Below, piece by piece: positions 34,399 to 47,736 of a DNA stretch of 64,000 nucleotides. Numbering within the stretch: the first letter of the stretch is position 1; every line of letters starts with the position of its first letter. The notes beneath the pieces are model-generated. The model saw only the letters and a program-made list of their open reading frames with translations. It was not told the DNA's origin and made no database searches. Origin of the DNA: Auanema rhodensis (lineage: Eukaryota > Nematoda > Chromadorea > Rhabditida > Rhabditidae). The position numbers and the translations under genes were made by a program. Location of the stretch: contig OZ059896.1 of assembly GCA_964057225.1 (NCBI GenBank), positions 21,076,501 through 21,140,500 on the forward strand, written 5' to 3'.

Positions 34399-36153
34399 CG
34401 GATAACACAGATCGACGCAGCTTAAAAATCCGCATCGAATGCACTATACTACATTGAGAAACGCTTAATACAAAAATTAGTTATGATTGTTTGAAAAATG
34501 ATGCATTAGTGTATGTTGAGTTTCCATGTACACTCAACATTGCTTCCAAAAACATTTTGACAAAAATTTTTTCGAAAAATTTCAAAATAATTCAGCAAAA
34601 AGTAGATGTTTTTAGATTCCATTTTTCAAGGCAAAGACGATGGACAATGTTATTCAACGAAAAAATTAATTCTTCAGGGTGAAAATCGAGGATATAAGTG
34701 TGAACTTATATCAGTTGATATCTCGGGGCATTTTTAAGCTAGCGCAAATCTGATAACACAGATCGACGCAGCTTAAAAATCCGCATCGAATGCACTATAC
34801 TACATCAAGAAACGCTTGATACAAAAATTAGTTATGATCGTTTGAAAAATGATGCATTAGTGTATGTTGAGTTTCCATGTACACTCAACATTGCTTCCAA
34901 AAACATTTTGACAAAAATTTTTTCGAAAAATTTCAAAATAATTTAGCAAAAAGTAGATGTTTTTAGATTCCATTTTTAAAGGCAAAGACGATAGACAATG
35001 TTATTCAACGTAAAAATTAATTCTTCAGGGTGAAAATCGAGGATATAAGTGTGAACTTATATCAGTTGATATCTCGGTGCATTTTCAAGCTAGCGCAAAT
35101 CTGATAACACAGATCGACGCAGCTTAAAAATCCGCATCGAATGCACTATACTACATTGAGAAACGCTTGATACAAAAATTAGTTATGATCGTTTGAAAAA
35201 TGATGCATTAGTGTATGTTGAGTTTCCATGTACACTCAACATTGCTTCCAAAAACATTTTGACAAAAATTTTTTCGAAAAATTTCAAAATAATTTAGCAA
35301 AAAGTAGATGTTTTTAGATTCCTTTTTTTAAGGCAAAGACGATGGAGAATGTTATTCAACGAAAAAATTAATTCTTCAGGGTGAAAATCGAGGATATAAG
35401 TGTGCACTTATATCAGTTGATATCTCGGTGCATTTTTAAGCTAGCGCAAATCTGATAACACAGATCGACGCAGCTTAAAAATCTGCATCGAATGCACTAT
35501 ACTACATCAAAAAACGCTTGATACAAAAATTAGTTATGATCGTTTGAAAAATGATGCATTAGTGTATGTTGAGTTTCCATGTACACTCAACATTGCTTCC
35601 AAAAACATTTTGACAAAAATTTTTTCGAAAAATTTCAAAATAATTTAGCAAAAAGTAGATGTTTTTAGATTCCTTTTTTTAAGGCAAAGACGATGGACAA
35701 TGTTATTCAACGAAAAAATTAATTCTTAAGGGTGAAAAACGAGGATATAAGTGTGAACTTATATCAGTTGATATCTCGGTGCATTTTTAAGCTAGCGCAA
35801 ATCTGATAACACAGATCGACGCAGCTTAAAAATCTGCATCGAATGCACTATACTACATCAAGAAACGCTTGATACAAAAATTAGTTATGATCGTTTGAAA
35901 AATGATGCATTAGTGTATGTTGAGTTTCTATGTACACTCAACATTGCTTCCAAAAACATTTTGACAAAAATTTTTTCGAAAAATTTCAAAATAATTTAGC
36001 AAAAAGTAGATGTTTTTAGATTCCATTTTTCAAGGCAAAGACGATAGACATTGTTATTCAACGAAAAAATTAATTCTTCAGGGTGAAAATCGAGGATATA
36101 AGTGTGAACTTATATCAGTTGATATCTCGGTGCATTTTCAAGCTAGCGCAAAT
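34399..36153 (+). repeat. Duplicated 5-monomer block, copy a (M99-M103)
   Basis: M99 has CGGATAAC, GATTGTTTG, AATTCAGC and GGGGCAT. M100 has CATCAAG, K tract and CAACGTAAAAATT. M101 has P tract and GTGCACTT. M102 has TCTGC, CATCAAAAAACG, CTTAAGGG and GAAAAACG. M103 has TCTGC, GTTTCTATG and GACATTG. All these rare changes recur 2,457 bp later. AATTCAGC removes a TAG stop and creates a 63-codon open frame at 34491-34682, which I read as an accident of the satellite. Confidence 0.85.
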
Positions 36154-36855
36154 CTGATAACACAGATCGACGCAGCTTAAAAATCCGCATCGAATGCACT
36201 ATACTACATTGAGAAACGCTTAATACAAAAATTAGTTATGATCGTTTGAAAAATGATGCATTAGTGTATGTTGAGTTTCCATGTACACTCAACATTGCTT
36301 CCAAAAACATTTTGACAAAAATTTTTTCGAAAAATTTCAAAATAATTTAGCAAAAAGTAGATGTTTTTAGATTCCTTTTTTTAAGGCAAAGACGATGGAC
36401 AATGTTATTCAACGAAAAAATTAATTCTTCAGGACGAAAATCGAGGATATAAGTGTGAACTTATATCAGTTGATATCTCGGTGCATTTTCAAGCTAGCGC
36501 AAATCTGATAACACAGATCGACGCAGCTTAAAAATCCGCATCGAATGCACTATACTACATTGAGAAACGCTTAATACAAAAATTAGTTATGATCGTTTGA
36601 AAAATGATGCATTAGTGTATGTTGAGTTTCCATGTACACTCAACATTGCTTCCAAAAACATTTTGACAAAAATTTTTTCGAAAAATTTCAAAATAATTTA
36701 GCAAAAAGTAGATGTTTTTAGATTCCATTTTTCAAGGCAAAGACGATAGACAATGTTATTCAACGAAAAAATTAATTCTTCAGGGTGAAAATCGAGGATA
36801 TAAGTGTGAACTTATATCAGTTGATATCTCGGTGCATTTTCAAGCTAGCGCAAAT
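36154..36855 (+). repeat. Spacer monomers M104-M105
   Basis: M104 is P tract with AGGACG and CATTTTCAAG, and M105 is A tract with GATAGAC and CATTTTCAAG. Both are CTTAAT units. They separate the two copies of the five-monomer block, so the duplication step is seven monomers although only five are clearly matched. Confidence 0.75.
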
Positions 36856-38610
36856 CTGATAACACAGATCGACGCAGCTTAAAAATCCGCATCGAATGCA
36901 CTATACTACATTGAGAAACGCTTAATACAAAAATTAGTTATGATTGTTTGAAAAATGATGCATTAGTGTATGTTGAGTTTCCATGTACACTCAACATTGC
37001 TTCCAAAAACATTTTGACAAAAATTTTTTCGAAAAATTTCAAAATAATTCAGCAAAAAGTAGATGTTTTTAGATTCCATTTTTCAAGGCAAAGACGATGG
37101 ACAATGTTATTCAACGAAAAAATTAATTCTTCAGGGTGAAAATCGAGGATATAAGTGTGAACTTATATCAGTTGATATCTCGGGGCATTTTTAAGCTAGC
37201 GCAAATCTGATAACACAGATCGACGCAGCTTAAAAATCCGCATCGAATGCACTATACTACATCAAGAAACGCTTGATACAAAAATTAGTTATGATCGTTT
37301 GAAAAATGATGCATTAGTGTATGTTGAGTTTCCATGTACACTCAACATTGCTTCCAAAAACATTTTGACAAAAATTTTTTCGAAAAATTTCAAAATAATT
37401 TAGCAAAAAGTAGATGTTTTTAGATTCCATTTTTAAAGGCAAAGACGATAGACAATGTTATTCAACGTAAAAATTAATTCTTCAGGGTGAAAATCGAGGA
37501 TATAAGTGTGAACTTATATCAGTTGATATCTCGGTGCATTTTCAAGCTAGCGCAAATCTGATAACACAGATCGACGCAGCTTAAAAATCCGCATCGAATG
37601 CACTATACTACATTGAGAAACGCTTGATACAAAAATTAGTTATGATCGTTTGAAAAATGATGCATTAGTGTATGTTGAGTTTCCATGTACACTCAACATT
37701 GCTTCCAAAAACATTTTGACAAAAATTTTTTCGAAAAATTTCAAAATAATTTAGCAAAAAGTAGATGTTTTTAGATTCCTTTTTTTAAGGCAAAGACGAT
37801 GGACAATGTTATTCAACGAAAAAATTAATTCTTCAGGGTGAAAATCGAGGATATAAGTGTGCACTTATATCAGTTGATATCTCGGTGCATTTTTAAGCTA
37901 GCGCAAATCTGATAACACAGATCGACGCAGCTTAAAAATCTGCATCGAATGCACTATACTACATCAAAAAACGCTTGATACAAAAATTAGTTATGATCGT
38001 TTGAAAAATGATGCATTAGTGTATGTTGAGTTTCCATGTACACTCAACATTGCTTCCAAAAACATTTTGACAAAAATTTTTTCGAAAAATTTCAAAATAA
38101 TTTAGCAAAAAGTAGATGTTTTTAGATTCCTTTTTTTAAGGCAAAGACGATGGACAATGTTATTCAACGAAAAAATTAATTCTTAAGGGTGAAAAACGAG
38201 GATATAAGTGTGAACTTATATCAGTTGATATCTCGGTGCATTTTTAAGCTAGCGCAAATCTGATAACACAGATCGACGCAGCTTAAAAATCTGCATCGAA
38301 TGCACTATACTACATCAAGAAACGCTTGATACAAAAATTAGTTATGATCGTTTGAAAAATGATGCATTAGTGTATGTTGAGTTTCTATGTACACTCAACA
38401 TTGCTTCCAAAAACATTTTGACAAAAATTTTTTCGAAAAATTTCAAAATAATTTAGCAAAAAGTAGATGTTTTTAGATTCCATTTTTCAAGGCAAAGACG
38501 ATAGACATTGTTATTCAACGAAAAAATTAATTCTTCAGGGTGAAAATCGAGGATATAAGTGTGAACTTATATCAGTTGATATCTCGATGCATTTTCAAGC
38601 TAGCGCAAAT
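36856..38610 (+). repeat. Duplicated 5-monomer block, copy b (M106-M110)
   Basis: This block repeats M99-M103 at an offset of 2,457 bp with all rare markers kept. Differences are CTGATAAC for CGGATAAC at the start of M106, GATGGAC for the private GATGGAG in M101, and CTCGATGCATT at the end of M110 where M103 has CTCGGTGCATT. The AATTCAGC change again opens a 63-codon frame, at 36948-37139. Confidence 0.85.
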
Positions 38611-40014
38611 CTGATAACACAGATCGACGCAGCTTAAAAATCCGCATCGATTGCACTATACTACATTGAGAAACGCTTGATACAAAAATTAGTTATGATC
38701 GTTTGAAAAATGATGCATTAGTGTATGTTGAGTTTCCATGTACACTCAACATTGCTTCCAAAAACATTTTGACAAAAATTTTTTCGAAAAATTTCAAAAT
38801 AATTTAGCAAAAAGTAGATGTTTTTAGATTCCTTTTTTTAAGGCAAAGACGATGGACAATGTTATTCAACGAAAAAATTAATTCTTCAGGACGAAAATCG
38901 AGGATATAAGTGTGAACTTATATCAGTTGATATCTCGGTGCATTTTCAAGCTAGCGCAAATCTGATAACACAGATCGACGCAGCTTAAAAATCCGCATCG
39001 AATGCACTATACTACATTGAGAAACGCTTAATACAAAAATTAGTTATGATCGTTTGAAAAATGATGCATTAGTGTATGTTGAGTTTCCATGTACACTCAA
39101 CATTGCTTCCAAAAACATTTTGACAAAAATTTTTTCGAAAAATTTCAAAATAATTTAGCAAAAAGTAGATGTTTTTAGATTCCTTTTTTTAAGGCAAAGA
39201 CGATGGACAAGGTTATTCAACGAAAAAATTAATTCTTCAGGACGAAAATCGAGGATATAAGTGTGAACTTATATCAGTTGATATCTCGGTGCATTTTCAA
39301 GCTAGCGCAAATCTGATAACACAGATCGACGCAGCTTAAAAATCCGCATCGAATGCACTATACTACATTGAGAAACGCTTAATACAAAAATTAGTTATGA
39401 TCGTTTGAAAAATGATGCATTAGTGTATGTTGAGTTTCCATGTACACTCAACATTGCTTCCAAAAACATTTTGACAAAAATTTTTTCGAAAAATTTCAAA
39501 ATAATTTAGCAAAAAGTAGATGTTTTTAGATTCCTTTTTTTAAGGCAAAGACGATGGACAATGTTATTCAACGAAAAAATTTATTCTTCAGGACGAAAAT
39601 CGAGGATATAAGTGTGAACTTATATCAGTTGATATCTCGGTGCATTTTTAAGCTAGCGCAAATCGGATAACACAGATCGACGCAGCTTAAAAATCCGCAT
39701 CGAATGCACTATACTACATTGAGAAACGCTTAATACAAAAATTAGTTATGATCGTTTGAAAAATGATGCATTAGTGTATGTTGAGTTTCCATGTACACTC
39801 AACATTGCTTCCAAAAACATTTTGACAAAAATTTTTTCGAAAAATTTCAAAATAATTTAGCAAAAAGTAGATGTTTTTAGATTCCATTTTTCAAGGCAAA
39901 GACGATGGACAATGTTATTCAACGAAAAAATTAATTCTTCAGGGTGAAAATCGAGGATATAAGTGTGAACTTATATCAGTTGATATCTCGGGGCATTTTT
40001 AAGCTAGCGCAAAT
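37207..40014 (+). repeat. 8-monomer block, copy 1 (M107-M114)
   Basis: The order is K tract; P with GTGCACTT; P with CATCAAAAAACG; A with GACATTG and CTCGATGC; CATCGATTGC with P and AGGACG; P with ACAAGGTT and AGGACG; P with AATTTATTC and AGGACG; CGGATAAC with A tract and GGGGCAT. The same order is found at 53704-57213 with two extra monomers, and in scrambled form at 47737-50895. Its first four units are also the second to fifth units of the M106-M110 block. Confidence 0.85.
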
Positions 40015-43000
40015 CTGATAACACAGATCGACGCAGCTTAAAAATCCGCATCGAATGCACTATACTACATTGAGAAACGCTTAATACAAAAATTAGTTAT
40101 GATCGTTTGAAAAATGATGCATTAGTGTATGTTGAGTTTCCATGTACACTCAACATTGCTTCCAAAAACATTTTGACAAAAATTTTTTCGAAAAATTTCA
40201 AAATAATTTAGCAAAAAGTAGATGTTTTTAGATTCCTTTTTTTAAGGCAAAGACGATGGACAATGTTATTCAACGAAAAAATTTATTCTTCAGGACGAAA
40301 ATCGAGGATATAAGTGTGAACTTATATCAGTTGATATCTCGGTGCATTTTTAAGCTAGCGCAAATCGGATAACACAGATCGACGCAGCTTAAAAATCCGC
40401 ATCGAATGCACTATACTACATTGAGAAACGCTTAATACAAAAATTAGTTATGATCGTTTGAAAAATGATGCATTAGTGTATGTTGAGTTTCCATGTACAC
40501 TCAACATTGCTTCCAAAAACATTTTGACAAAAATTTTTTCGAAAAATTTCAAAATAATTTAGCAAAAAGTAGATGTTTTTAGATTCCATTTTTCAAGGCA
40601 AAGACGATGGACAATGTTATTCAACGAAAAAATTAATTCTTCAGGGTGAAAATCGAGGATATAAGTGTGAACTTATATCAGTTGATATCTCGGGGCATTT
40701 TTAAGCTAGCGCAAATCTGATAACACAGATCGACGCAGCTTAAAAATCCGCATCGAATGCACTATACTACATCAAGAAACGCTTGATACAAAAATTAGTT
40801 ATGATCGTTTGAAAAATGATGCATTAGTGTATGTTGAGTTTCCATGTACACTCAACATTGCTTCCAAAAACATTTTGACAAAAATTTTTTCGAAAAATTT
40901 CAAAATAATTTAGCAAAAAGTAGATGTTTTTAGATTCCATTTTTCAAGGCAAAGACGATAGACAATGTTATTCAACGAAAAAATTAATTCTTCAGGGTGA
41001 AAATCGAGGATATAAGTGTGAACTTATATCAGTTGATATCTCGGTGCATTTTTAAGCTAGCGCAAATCTGATAACACAGATCGACGCAGCTTAAAAATCC
41101 GTATCGAATGCACTATACTACATTGAGAAACGCTTGATACAAAAATTAGTTATGATCGTTTGAAAAATGATGCATTAGTGTATGTTGAGTTTCCATGTAC
41201 ACTCAACATTGCTTCCAAAAACATTTTGACAAAAATTTTTTCGAAAAATTTCAAAATAATTTAGCAAAAAGTAGATGTTTTTAGATTCCTTTTTTTAAGG
41301 CAAAGACGATGGACAATGTTATTCAACGAAAAAATTTATTCTTCAGGACGAAAATCGAGGATATAAGTGTGAACTTATATCAGTTGATATCTCGGTGCAT
41401 TTTTAAGCTAGCGCAAATCGGATAACACAGATCGACGCAGCTTAAAAATCCGCATCGAATGCACTATACTACATTGAGAAACGCTTAATACAAAAATTAG
41501 TTATGATCGTTTGAAAAATGATGCATTAGTGTATGTTGAGTTTCCATGTACACTCAACATTGCTTCCAAAAACATTTTGACAAAAATTTTTTCGAAAAAT
41601 TTCAAAATAATTTAGCAAAAAGTAGATGTTTTTAGATTCCATTTTTCAAGGCAAAGACGATAGACAATGTTATTCAACGAAAAAATTAATTCTTCAGGGT
41701 GAAAATCGAGGATATAAGTGTGAACTTATATCAGTTGATATCTCGGTGCATTTTTAAGCTAGCGCAAATCTGATAACACAGATCGACGCAGCTTAAAAAT
41801 CCGTATCGAATGCACTATACTACATTGAGAAACGCTTGATACAAAAATTAGTTATGATCGTTTGAAAAATGATGCATTAGTGTATGTTGAGTTTCCATGT
41901 ACACTCAACATTGCTTCCAAAAACATTTTGACAAAAATTTTTTCGAAAAATTTCAAAATAATTTAGCAAAAAGTAGATGTTTTTAGATTCCTTTTTTTAA
42001 GGCAAAGACGATGGACAATGTTATTCAACGAAAAAATTTATTCTTCAGGACGAAAATCGAGGATATAAGTGTGAACTTATATCAGTTGATATCTCGGTGC
42101 ATTTTTAAGCTAGCGCAAATCGGATAACACAGATCGACGCAGCTTAAAAATCCGCATCGAATGCACTATACTACATTGAGAAACGCTTAATACAAAAATT
42201 AGTTATGATCGTTTGAAAAATGATGCATTAGTGTATGTTGAGTTTCCATGTACACTCAACATTGCTTCCAAAAACATTTTGACAAAAATTTTTTCGAAAA
42301 ATTTCAAAATAATTTAGCAAAAAGTAGATGTTTTTAGATTCCATTTTTCAAGGCAAAGACGATGGACAATGTTATTCAACGAAAAAATTAATTCTTCAGG
42401 GTGAAAATCGAGGATATAAGTGTGAACTTATATCAGTTGATATCTCGGGGCATTTTTAAGCTAGCGCAAATCTGATAACACAGATCGACGCAGCTTAAAA
42501 ATCCGCATCGAATGCACTATACTACATCAAGAAACGCTTGATACAAAAATTAGTTATGATCGTTTGAAAAATGATGCATTAGTGTATGTTGAGTTTCCAT
42601 GTACACTCAACATTGCTTCCAAAAACATTTTGACAAAAATTTTTTCGAAAAATTTCAAAATAATTTAGCAAAAAGTAGATGTTTTTAGATTCCTTTTTTT
42701 AAGGCAAAGACGATGGACAATGTTATTCAACGAAAAAATTTATTCTTCAGGACGAAAATCGAGGATATAAGTGTGAACTTATATCAGTTGATATCTCGGT
42801 GCATTTTTAAGCTAGCGCAAATCGGATAACACAGATCGACGCAGCTTAAAAATCCGCATCGAATGCACTATACTACATTGAGAAACGCTTAATACAAAAA
42901 TTAGTTATGATCGTTTGAAAAATGATGCATTAGTGTATGTTGAGTTTCCATGTACACTCAACATTGCTTCCAAAAACATTTTGACAAAAATTTTTTCGAA

Positions 43001-44577
43001 AAATTTCAAAATAATTTAGCAAAAAGTAGATGTTTTTAGATTCCATTTTTCAAGGCAAAGACGATGGACAATGTTATTCAACGAAAAAATTAATTCTTCA
43101 GGGTGAAAATCGAGGATATAAGTGTGAACTTATATCAGTTGATATCTCGGGGCATTTTTAAGCTAGCGCAAATCTGATAACACAGATCGACGCAGCTTAA
43201 AAATCCGCATCGAATGCACTATACTACATTGAGAAACGCTTAATACAAAAATTAGTTATGATCGTTTGAAAAATGATGCATTAGTGTATGTTGAGTTTCC
43301 ATGTACACTCAACATTGCTTCCAAAAACATTTGGACAAAAATTTTTTCGAAAAATTTCAAAATAATTTAGCAAAAAGTAGATGTTTTTAGATTCCATTTT
43401 TCAAGGCAAAGACGATAGACAATGTTATTCAACGAAAAAATTAATTCTTCAGGGTGAAAATCGAGGATATAAGTGTGAACTTATATCAGTTGATATCTCG
43501 GTGCATTTTTAAGCTAGCGCAAATCTGATAACACAGATCGACGCAGCTTAAAAATCCGTATCGAATGCACTATACTACATTGAGAAACGCTTGATACAAA
43601 AATTAGTTATGATCGTTTGAAAAATGATGCATTAGTGTATGTTGAGTTTCCATGTACACTCAACATTGCTTCCAAAAACATTTTGACAAAAATTTTTTCG
43701 AAAAATTTCAAAATAATTTAGCAAAAAGTAGATGTTTTTAGATTCCTTTTTTTAAGGCAAAGACGATGGACAATGTTATTCAACGAAAAAATTTATTCTT
43801 CAGGACGAAAATCGAGGATATAAGTGTGAACTTATATCAGTTGATATCTCGGTGCATTTTTAAGCTAGCGCAAATCGGATAACACAGATCGACGCAGCTT
43901 AAAAATCCGCATCGAATGCACTATACTACATTGAGAAACGCTTAATACAAAAATTAGTTATGATCGTTTGAAAAATGATGCATTAGTGTATGTTGAGTTT
44001 CCATGTACACTCAACATTGCTTCCAAAAACATTTTGACAAAAATTTTTTCGAAAAATTTCAAAATAATTTAGCAAAAAGTAGATGTTTTTAGATTCCATT
44101 TTTCAAGGCAAAGACGATGGACAATGTTATTCAACGAAAAAATTAATTCTTCAGGGTGAAAATCGAGGATATAAGTGTGAACTTATATCAGTTGATATCT
44201 CGGGGCATTTTTAAGCTAGCGCAAATCTGATAACACAGATCGACGCAGCTTAAAAATCCGCATCGAATGCACTATACTACATCAAGAAACGCTTGATACA
44301 AAAATTAGTTATGATCGTTTGAAAAATGATGCATTAGTGTATGTTGAGTTTCCATGTACACTCAACATTGCTTCCAAAAACATTTGGACAAAAATTTTTT
44401 CGAAAAATTTCAAAATAATTTAGCAAAAAGTAGATGTTTTTAGATTCCATTTTTCAAGGCAAAGACGATAGACAATGTTATTCAACGAAAAAATTAATTC
44501 TTCAGGGTGAAAATCGAGGATATAAGTGTGAACTTATATCAGTTGATATCTCGGTGCATTTTTAAGCTAGCGCAAAT
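40015..44577 (+). repeat. Dimer-rich zone (M115-M127)
   Basis: P-tract AATTTATTC/AGGACG units followed by CGGATAAC A-tract units recur as 702-bp pairs: M115-M116, M118-M119, M120-M121, M122-M123 and M125-M126. Units ending GATAGAC with CATTTTTAAG are followed by a TCCGTAT unit (M117 to M118, M119 to M120, M124 to M125). CATTTGGAC first appears in M124 and recurs in M127. The zone reads as repeated shuffling of a few dimers. Confidence 0.8.
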
Positions 44578-47500
44578 CTGATAACACAGATCGACGCAGC
44601 TTAAAAATCCGTATCGAATGCACTATACTACATTGAGAAACGCTTGATACAAAAATTAGTTATGATCGTTTGAAAAATGATGCATTAGTGTATGTTGAGT
44701 TTCCATGTACACTCAACATTGCTTCCAAAAACATTTTGACAAAAATTTTTTCGAAAAATTTCAAAATAATTTAGCAAAAAGTAGATGTTTTTAGATTCCA
44801 TTTTTAAAGGCAAAGACGATAGACAATGTTATTCAACGAAAAAATTAATTCTTCAGGGTGAAAATCGAGGATATAAGTGTGAACTTATATCAGTTGATAT
44901 CTCGGTGCATTTTCAAGCTAGCGCAAATCTGATAACACAGATCGACGCAGCTTAAAAATCCGCATCGAATGCACTATACTACATTGAGAAACGCTTGATA
45001 CAAAAATTAGTTATGATCGTTTGAAAAATGATGCATTAGTGTATGTTGAGTTTCCATGTACACTCAACATTGCTTCCAAAAACATTTTGACAAAAATTTT
45101 TTCGAAAAATTTCAAAATAATTTAGCAAAAAGTAGATGTTTTTAGATTCCTTTTTTCAAGGCAAAGACGATAGACAATGTTATTCAACGAAAAAATTAAT
45201 TCTTCAGGGTGAAAATCGAGGATATAAGTGTGAACTTATATCAGTTGATATCTCGGTGCATTTTTAAGCTAGCGCAAATCTGATAAAACAGATCGACGCA
45301 GCTTAAAAATCCGTATCGAATGCACTATACTACATTGAGAAACGCTTGATACAAAAATTAGTTATGATCGTTTGAAAAATGATGCATTAGTGTATGTTGA
45401 GTTTCCATGTACACTCAACATTGCTTCCAAAAACATTTTGACAAAAATTTTTTCGAAAAATTTCAAAATAATTTAGCAAAAAGTAGATGTTTTTAGATTC
45501 CTTTTTTTAAGGCAAAGACGATGGACAATGTTATTCAACGAAAAAATTTATTCTTCAGGACGAAAATCGAGGATATAAGTGTGAACTTATATCAGTTGAT
45601 ATCTCGGTGCATTTTTAAGCTAGCGCAAATCGGATAACACAGATCGACGCAGCTTAAAAATCCGCATCGAATGCACTATACTACATTGAGAAACGCTTAA
45701 TACAAAAATTAGTTATGATCGTTTGAAAAATGATGCATTAGTGTATGTTGAGTTTCCATGTACACTCAACATTGCTTCCAAAAACATTTTGACAAAAATT
45801 TTTTCGAAAAATTTCAAAATAATTTAGCAAAAAGTAGATGTTTTTAGATTCCATTTTTCAAGGCAAAGACGATGGACAATGTTATTCAACGAAAAAATTA
45901 ATTCTTCAGGGTGAAAATCGAGGATATAAGTGTGAACTTATATCAGTTGATATCTCGGGGCATTTTTAAGCTAGCGCAAATCTGATAACACAGATCGACG
46001 CAGCTTAAAAATCCGCATCGAATGCACTATACTACATCAAGAAACGCTTGATACAAAAATTAGTTATGATCGTTTGAAAAATGATGCATTAGTGTATGTT
46101 GAGTTTCCATGTACACTCAACATTGCTTCCAAAAACATTTTGACAAAAATTTTTTCGAAAAAATTCAAAATAATTTAGCAAAAAGTAGATGTTTTTAGAT
46201 TCCTTTTTTTAAGGCAAAGACGATGGACAATGTTATTCAACGAAAAATCTAATTCTTCAGGACGAAAATCGAGGATATAAGTGTGAACTTATATCAGTTG
46301 ATATCTCGGTGCATTTTCAAGCTAGCGCAAATCTGATAACACAGATCGACGCAGCTTAAAAATCCGCATCGAATGCACTATACTACATTGAGAAACGCTT
46401 AATACAAAAATTAGTTATGATCGTTTGAAAAATGATGCATTAGTGTATGTTGAGTTTCCATGTACACTCAACATTGCTTCCAAAAACATTTTGACAAAAA
46501 TTTTTTCGAAAAATTTCAAAATAATTTAGCAAAAAGTAGATGTTTTTAGATTCCATTTTTCAAGGCAAAGACGATGGACAATGTTATTCAACGAAAAAAT
46601 TAATTCTTCAGGGTGAAAATCGAGGATATAAGTGTGAACTTATATCAGTTGATATCTCGGGGCATTTTTAAGCTAGCGCAAATCTGATAACACAGATCGA
46701 CGCAGCTTAAAAATCCGCATCGAATGCACTATACTACATCAAGAAACGCTTGATACAAAAATTAGTTATGATCGTTTGAAAAATGATGCATTAGTGTATG
46801 TTGAGTTTCCATGTACACTCAACATTGCTTCCAAAAACATTTTGACAAAAATTTTTTCGAAAAAATTCAAAATAATTTAGCAAAAAGTAGATGTTTTTAG
46901 ATTCCATTTTTCAAGGCAAAGACGATGGACAATGTTATTCAACGAAAAAATTAATTCTTCAGGGTGAAAATCGAGGATATAAGTGTGAACTTATATCAGT
47001 TGATATCTCGGGGCATTTTTAAGCTAGCGCAAATCTGATAACACAGATCGACGCAGCTTAAAAATCCGCATCGAATGCACTATACTACATTGAGAAACGC
47101 TTAATACAAAAATTAGTTATGATCGTTTGAAAAATGATGCATTAGTGTATGTTGAGTTTCCATGTACACTCAACATTGCTTCCAAAAACATTTTGACAAA
47201 AATTTTTTCGAAAAATTTCAAAATAATTTAGCAAAAAGTAGATGTTTTTAGATTCCATTTTTCAAGGCAAAGACGATGGACAATGTTATTCAACGAAAAA
47301 ATTAATTCTTCAGGGTGAAAATCGAGGATATAAGTGTGAACTTATATCAGTTGATATCTCGGGGCATTTTTAAGCTAGCGCAAATCTGATAACACAGATC
47401 GACGCAGCTTAAAAATCCGCATCGAATGCACTATACCACATCAAGAAACGCTTGATACAAAAATTAGTTATGATCGTTTGAAAAATGATGCATTAGTGTA

Positions 47501-47736
47501 TGTTGAGTTTCCATGTACACTCAACATTGCTTCCAAAAACATTTGGACAAAAATTTTTTCGAAAAATTTCAAAATAATTTAGCAAAAAGTAGATGTTTTT
47601 AGATTCCATTTTTCAAGGCAAAGACGATAGACAATGTTATTCAACGAAAAAATTAATTCTTCAGGGTGAAAATCGAGGATATAAGTGTGAACTTATATCA
47701 GTTGATATCTCGGTGCATTTTTAAGCTAGCGCAAAT
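44578..47736 (+). repeat. Mosaic monomers M128-M136
   Basis: M128 is TCCGTAT with K tract. M129 has an intermediate tract, ccttttttca. M130-M131 is another P/CGGATAAC pair, and M130 has a private GATAAAACAG. M132 is the second CGAAAAAATTC/AAAAATCTAATTC unit. M133, M134 and M135 all end GGGGCAT. M136 has CATTTGGAC and a private CTATACCACATC. M135-M137 repeat the order seen in M126-M128. Confidence 0.75.
46684..47034 (+). repeat. Chimeric monomer M134
   Basis: The 5' half, with CATCAAG and CGAAAAAATTC, matches M132. The 3' half, with A tract, GATGGAC and GGGGCAT, matches M133. The switch lies between p185 and p221. It looks like the product of exchange between units two apart. Confidence 0.7.

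Noticed and set aside
34491-34682. 63-codon plus-strand open frame, recurring at 36948
   Set aside because: It exists because AATTCAGC replaces the TAG stop of AATTTAGC in M99 and its duplicate M106. No family resemblance and no conservation in other monomers.
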